This document shows, in pieces, positions 61,359-64,000 of a stretch of DNA of 64,000 nucleotides (position 1 is its first letter; every line of letters starts with the position of its first letter). The translations under genes were made by a program, and so were the position numbers. The stretch spans positions 207,598 through 271,597 of the forward strand of contig NZ_JAAOXD010000003.1 of the NCBI RefSeq assembly GCF_014694315.1, in the 5' to 3' direction. The notes under the pieces were generated by a model that did no database searches, was not told the origin of the DNA, and saw nothing but the letters and a program-made list of their open reading frames with translations. This DNA is from Arthrobacter ipis (GTDB lineage Bacteria > Actinomycetota > Actinomycetes > Actinomycetales > Micrococcaceae).

Positions 61359-62035
61359 AACAAAGAACATCAACCACGCTGGCTACGGATGTGGTCCTCC
61401 TTCGAGAACTGGAAAACCAGGTGACGGCTCATGGGGCCTCTACTTTGTCTATCAGGCAATTAGCGGAGCGGACTGGCGTAACTCATAAGACCGTCAACCG
61501 GTCCCTTGGCCGCCTCGCGGCAGCCGGAAGGATAATTAAGGGCCGGCAATCTTATGGCAATCGCCCGACCACATGGCACCTACCGGAACAACGGAATCTC
61601 GGTCCCCGATCAAAACGTTCGGAGCGGATGACCCCAAGAGATGGGGGAGGGATGCCGGACTTGTTTCGGCGACGGGACCTAAGTGGACCAGGAGCTTTTT
61701 ACCGTGAGCTTCCGGACGAAGGCCTGTTTGCTACCGAAGATGCCCTTCGCATAACTTCCCTTACGGCCAACGTGCGTACCGTCGAGTCTTGGCTGCTGGT
61801 GCTTGCGTCGCAGCTTTGGCCTCTGGTGGAAGAAGTGATGAGCGCTGACGGACCTGTCGCATGGCGCAAGCTTCAACTCAGCGATGAACAGTTCGCGGCC
61901 AATGTAGAACACCTGCAGTGGCACGCTGAGGCTGCGGGGCGAAGGCCACTTAAGACCAAGGCGCAGATGCAAAGGCAGCATCAGCGCGAACGCCTGGTCA
62001 TGACTCATCGCTCGGCGGTGCCCCGTGGCAACTAA
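61355..62035 (+). CDS. Winged-helix protein of the integrative element
   Basis: A 226-residue protein. Residues ~10-75 form a helix-turn-helix: ELENQVTAHGASTLSIRQLA, then GVTHKTVNRSLGRLAAAGRI. The rest is helical (TANVRTVESWLLVLASQLWP, HLQWHAEAAGRRPLKTKAQM) and unassigned. It could be a replication initiator-like or regulatory protein. GTG at 61355 overlaps the excisionase stop, and its own end overlaps the HNH gene, so the three genes form an operon. Confidence 0.75.
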   Translation: MKQRTSTTLATDVVLLRELENQVTAHGASTLSIRQLAERTGVTHKTVNRSLGRLAAAGRIIKGRQSYGNRPTTWHLPEQRNLGPRSKRSERMTPRDGGGMPDLFRRRDLSGPGAFYRELPDEGLFATEDALRITSLTANVRTVESWLLVLASQLWPLVEEVMSADGPVAWRKLQLSDEQFAANVEHLQWHAEAAGRRPLKTKAQMQRQHQRERLVMTHRSAVPRGN

Positions 62036-62696
62036 AGAACAGGGAAAGCTTTGCCGTGTACGTGGTTGTCACACCAAGTGGCGGCTGGCCTCCATCCAGC
62101 TCTGCTACAAGCACCGAAACCATGACCTGGTGAATACGGGGCTACCAAGAAAGCCCTTGTGTTGCACGGTCGTGGAGTGTCCGAACGAGGTTCTGGCGCG
62201 CGGTCGTTGCGCCAGCCATCAATACGCTCTGTACGAGCAGTTGGCGGAAGAGACGCTGCTGGAGATCGAAATGATACTTACCGCTTGGATTGTGCCAGAC
62301 CGGGACGGGTGTTGGATCTGGCATGGCAACAAAAAGGATGGCTATGCCCAAATCATGGTGAATGGAAGGTGGATAAGCGTCCATCGGTGGCTGTATATGC
62401 ACCTTGTGGGACCAATACCCAATGCTCATGAGATGCACCATGAGTGTCAGAAGCCTCTGTGCATGCGCCCGGGGCATCTCACACCACTTACTAAGGAGGC
62501 GCATCAAGCCATAACTGCTTTCTCAAGGATGCTGTTTGGCATGGCTCCCTCCGGCGTCCTCGCTATTGATAACTTGAGCAGAACAGACAAAGAAAGGATG
62601 TTTGCTCGGGTCTACCGGTTGCCCTCAGATATGGACGTGGCTCCAGCCCTTGAGTATCAATCCGTATCGGAAGAGCTTCTAACCCGTACGCCATAA
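62025..62696 (+). CDS. HNH-type nuclease-like protein
   Basis: A 223-residue protein. The first ~65 residues hold cysteine clusters (LCRVRGCHTK, CYKHRNH, LCCTVVECPN, CASHQY) that should bind zinc. The HNH segment is WIWHGNKKDGYAQI, then VHRWLYMHLVGPIPNAHEM and HHECQKPLCMRPGHLTPLT, with His-His and a C-x5-C/N-type end resembling HNH_3. It should nick DNA, either in element transfer or in defence. GTG at 62025 overlaps the previous gene by 11 bases. Confidence 0.8.
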   Translation: MATKEQGKLCRVRGCHTKWRLASIQLCYKHRNHDLVNTGLPRKPLCCTVVECPNEVLARGRCASHQYALYEQLAEETLLEIEMILTAWIVPDRDGCWIWHGNKKDGYAQIMVNGRWISVHRWLYMHLVGPIPNAHEMHHECQKPLCMRPGHLTPLTKEAHQAITAFSRMLFGMAPSGVLAIDNLSRTDKERMFARVYRLPSDMDVAPALEYQSVSEELLTRTP

Positions 62697-62712
62697 AAGG
62701 TGCTAACAACCA

Positions 62713-62752
62713 CCGGGGGACGGGACGACCGCAAGGGAGTCCCTCCCCCCGG
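62713..62752. terminator. Hairpin between HNH gene and small membrane gene
   Basis: CCGGGGG (62713-62719) and CCCCCGG (62746-62752), with an inner GGGAC/GTCCC stem. It lies between convergent genes. Confidence 0.65.
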
Positions 62753-62768
62753 GGCCGCCGACCTTGGT

Positions 62769-62966
62769 TTATTTGTTCGAGGGTTGGCGCTGGCCGTGAA
62801 GGACCATGCCAGCGATGCCGGCCGCTGCACCGATAAGCAAAAGGACCATTGAGATAGCCATCGAGGAATTATGCATCCCCGGGACGCAGCTTCCGGGGAA
62901 CCAAGCGGACCCGCAACTCTCATCCTCATTAAGCATCAGAGGCGTGAGCCCGACAATGCAGCCCAC
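62769..62966 (-). CDS. Small membrane protein, possibly 5'-truncated
   Basis: A 65-residue frame from GTG 62966. It ends with a good helix, AISMVLLLIGAAAGIAGMVL, and a short tail. The in-frame codons before the GTG encode another hydrophobic segment (NPIATALVWIGALVFAVG) up to a TAA at about 63039, but no ATG, GTG or TTG lies among them. The real protein may have two helices and use a rare start, or the gene may have lost its 5' end. Confidence 0.45.
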   Translation of the reverse strand: MGCIVGLTPLMLNEDESCGSAWFPGSCVPGMHNSSMAISMVLLLIGAAAGIAGMVLHGQRQPSNK

Positions 62967-63089
62967 AGCAAAAACAAGGGCTCCGATCCAGACGAGGGCA
63001 GTAGCGATAGGGTTCTTGTTTACGGAGTTCCTGACTGGTGGTTACCAACTTTAAGGGTCATCATATCCCGCTGGAAACGCGGGAAGCGT

Positions 63090-63106
63090 CCACATGATAA
63101 TGTCAG
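63090..63106 (+). repeat. CCACATGATAATGTCAG motif, first copy
   Basis: CCACATGATAA is repeated as its inverse TTATCATGTGG at 63749-63759, and its GATAATGTCAG recurs directly at 63738-63748. The pairing brackets a 630-bp segment including the 88-residue gene. The rest of 63040-63262 shows no gene. Confidence 0.7.
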
Positions 63107-63262
63107 CGGGACACCGCGGCCCAGCTCACCGCGTAACGGGCCGCGGAGAGGGGCCGGCTGCTCGAGGTCAGGAAGGTCGTTGACCGGAGCTTCCCCACCC
63201 CGCCGCGACCGGGCAAGGGACCACGGACCGAGCCCTCTGCGAACCTGGATTCAGGTAATGAA

Positions 63263-63529
63263 CTACTGACGCGCTTTCAGCTCCGCCGTCCGTCGGGCGA
63301 GCGTGAACATCGTCTGAGATGACTTCCACTCAACCTCACCCGTCGCGTTGACAAGGGCGGCGAGCCTGGCCCACGCTCGGCTCCTTTCAACCGCTCGCCT
63401 CGCTTCGATAGAGCGAGCTTCGTCAGACGCCTGTTGTACTTCGTCCGCCAAGGCGATCATTGCTGATGCGATCTGCACCGGATCGGCGTCGAGTATGTAA
63501 TCACGTGCCCAGTTATCGTGTTCGGTCAT
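63263..63529 (-). CDS. 88-residue hypothetical protein
   Basis: A soluble helical protein: MTEHDNWARDYILDADPVQI, then ASAMIALADEVQQASDEARS, IEARRAVERSRAWARLAAL and a tail TMFTLARRTAELKARQ. The middle is coiled-coil-like. ATG at 63529 is preferred over an in-frame start 27 codons upstream that lacks similarity to this pattern. Unknown function; typical of small genes in integrative elements. Confidence 0.7.
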   Translation of the reverse strand: MTEHDNWARDYILDADPVQIASAMIALADEVQQASDEARSIEARRAVERSRAWARLAALVNATGEVEWKSSQTMFTLARRTAELKARQ

Positions 63530-63737
63530 ATCGAAGATGCTACCCGGAGATGTAGTCCCAAGTGCGAGGACACAACTTCCTGCATGCCAATATGGGCATG
63601 CGGACGTCATTTCCTAGCAGTCTCGATTTTCGGCGCATGGGGCAGTCCCCTTGGTTATCCTCGTGCCTTTGTGGGGCCGTTGTCCTGGTTCCTCTTCCTG
63701 GGCATTGCCAAGAGGAACTCGCAGGTGTCGACCGCAC

Positions 63738-63759
63738 GATAATGTCAGTTATCATGTGG
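63738..63759 (+). promoter_or_regulatory. Palindrome before the second recombinase gene
   Basis: GATAATGTCAGTTATC is an inverted repeat (GATAA/TTATC) ending 9 bases before ATG 63762 and followed by ATGTGG. It could be an operator or a recombinase binding site; its parts match the motif at 63090. Confidence 0.65.
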
Positions 63760-63761
63760 CC

Positions 63762-64000
63762 ATGGACCTTGAAGCGATCAGTCTCCCAGTAGGAAATGAA
63801 CAACGGCATGGCCACGTCATCGCGGCATGGAAGCTGGCGCAAAACTCACCCCACACACTCCGTGCCTACAGCAGGAGCATGACGGACTTCTGTTCCTGGC
63901 TGGACGCCAGGGGGATGGACCTGCTGACGGTGAAGCGTCCGATCATCGATGGCTACCGGCATACGCTGGCTGCCCTGTCACCGGCCACCGTCGCGGCTAA
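63762..64000 (+). CDS. Second tyrosine recombinase, N-terminal part
   Basis: The first 79 residues are in the window. MDLEAISLPVGNEQRHGHVI is followed by a SAM-like core-binding domain: NSPHTLRAYSRSMTDFCSWL, DARGMDLLTVKRPIIDGYRH, TLAALSPATVAA. This matches the N-terminal domain of XerC/D- and TnpA-type tyrosine recombinases. The catalytic domain lies past the window end. A second recombinase in one element suggests a nested element, or a different recombination step such as multimer resolution. Confidence 0.8.
   Translation, partial: MDLEAISLPVGNEQRHGHVIAAWKLAQNSPHTLRAYSRSMTDFCSWLDARGMDLLTVKRPIIDGYRHTLAALSPATVAA

Larger units (their letters stand above)
59090..64000. mobile_element. Left part of an integrative element inserted at tRNA-Thr
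   Basis: Left border: a 42-bp tRNA-Thr 3' half (59090-59131) next to its original terminator. Immediately right are an integrase, an unknown gene, an excisionase-like HTH protein, a winged-helix protein, an HNH-type protein, two small genes and a second tyrosine recombinase running past the window end. Base composition is less GC-rich than the flanking chromosome. No capsid, tail or conjugation genes are seen. The right end lies beyond 64000. Confidence 0.85.

Overview
The window looks like a chromosomal segment of a high-GC actinobacterium of the Arthrobacter/Pseudarthrobacter type (Micrococcaceae). Pointers are strong GC bias in coding DNA, GTG/TTG starts, GTP-dependent PEP carboxykinase, a proteasome activator (Bpa), a c-di-AMP (ydaO-type) leader in front of a cell-wall hydrolase gene, and the tadA/PAP2/upp arrangement. 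The genus is inferred from overall character; no database was searched. About 62 genes or gene remnants, three intact tRNA genes and one tRNA fragment are supported.

Layout. 1-5251: end of a glycosyltransferase gene, an AlkZ-like winged-helix protein, tadA, a PAP2 phosphatase, upp, a VOC protein and a HAD phosphatase. 5262-15858: a cell-envelope block with two paralogous GT39 membrane glycosyltransferases and a GT2-GtrA fusion in one operon, a lytic-transglycosylase-like protein under a c-di-AMP riboswitch, a two-component system (response regulator plus histidine kinase) and a divergent DUF5666-like membrane protein. 15859-25973: an AT-rich regulatory gap with a CRP/GlxR-like site, an orphan OmpR-type winged-helix protein, a SixA phosphatase, a VanY-type peptidase with beta-propeller-like repeats, a four-gene TetR-controlled YhgE operon with a degenerate ABC ATPase, a disulfide oxidoreductase and a FadR-type regulator. 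26009-36222: tRNA-Arg(ACG), pckG behind three stacked operator-like dyads, the hmp/nsrR nitric-oxide module with an NsrR-like operator, phosphomannomutase, a RecQ helicase fused to a phosphoribosyltransferase-like tail, an MFS exporter and tRNA-Ser(GCT). 36437-53403: prolyl oligopeptidase, an FAD/NAD(P)-binding protein, a VOC protein, tRNA-Ser(TGA), a quinone oxidoreductase, a PadR/ABC/FtsX operon, cstA with its small partner, a decayed GNAT gene, bpa and an aldo/keto reductase. 53443-58704: small stress, membrane and hypothetical genes, a twice-frameshifted GerW/YtfJ-like gene, and a cluster of 24-bp repeats at 36-bp period. 59090-64000: the left end of an integrative element inserted in a tRNA-Thr(CGT) gene.

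How the parts work together. The envelope block couples sugar transfer, peptidoglycan remodelling and two-component sensing, with c-di-AMP as one likely input. hmp and nsrR form a self-contained NO response. The YhgE and PadR operons both carry strong inverted repeats in front of their first gene, consistent with autoregulation by a repressor encoded in the operon. The integrative element carries an integrase, an excisionase-like HTH protein, a winged-helix protein, an HNH-type protein and the start of a second tyrosine recombinase; its right end lies outside the window.

The most unusual signals are structural: (i) a family of three 65-bp palindromic elements (22891, 28291, 36323), each at or just past the 3' end of a gene, one of them read as the C-terminus of a protein; (ii) a divergent array of five 24-bp units with 12-bp variable spacers at 56816-56997, each resembling a ribosome-binding site plus start codon; (iii) the tRNA-Thr attachment site and the paired inverted motifs around the second recombinase gene.
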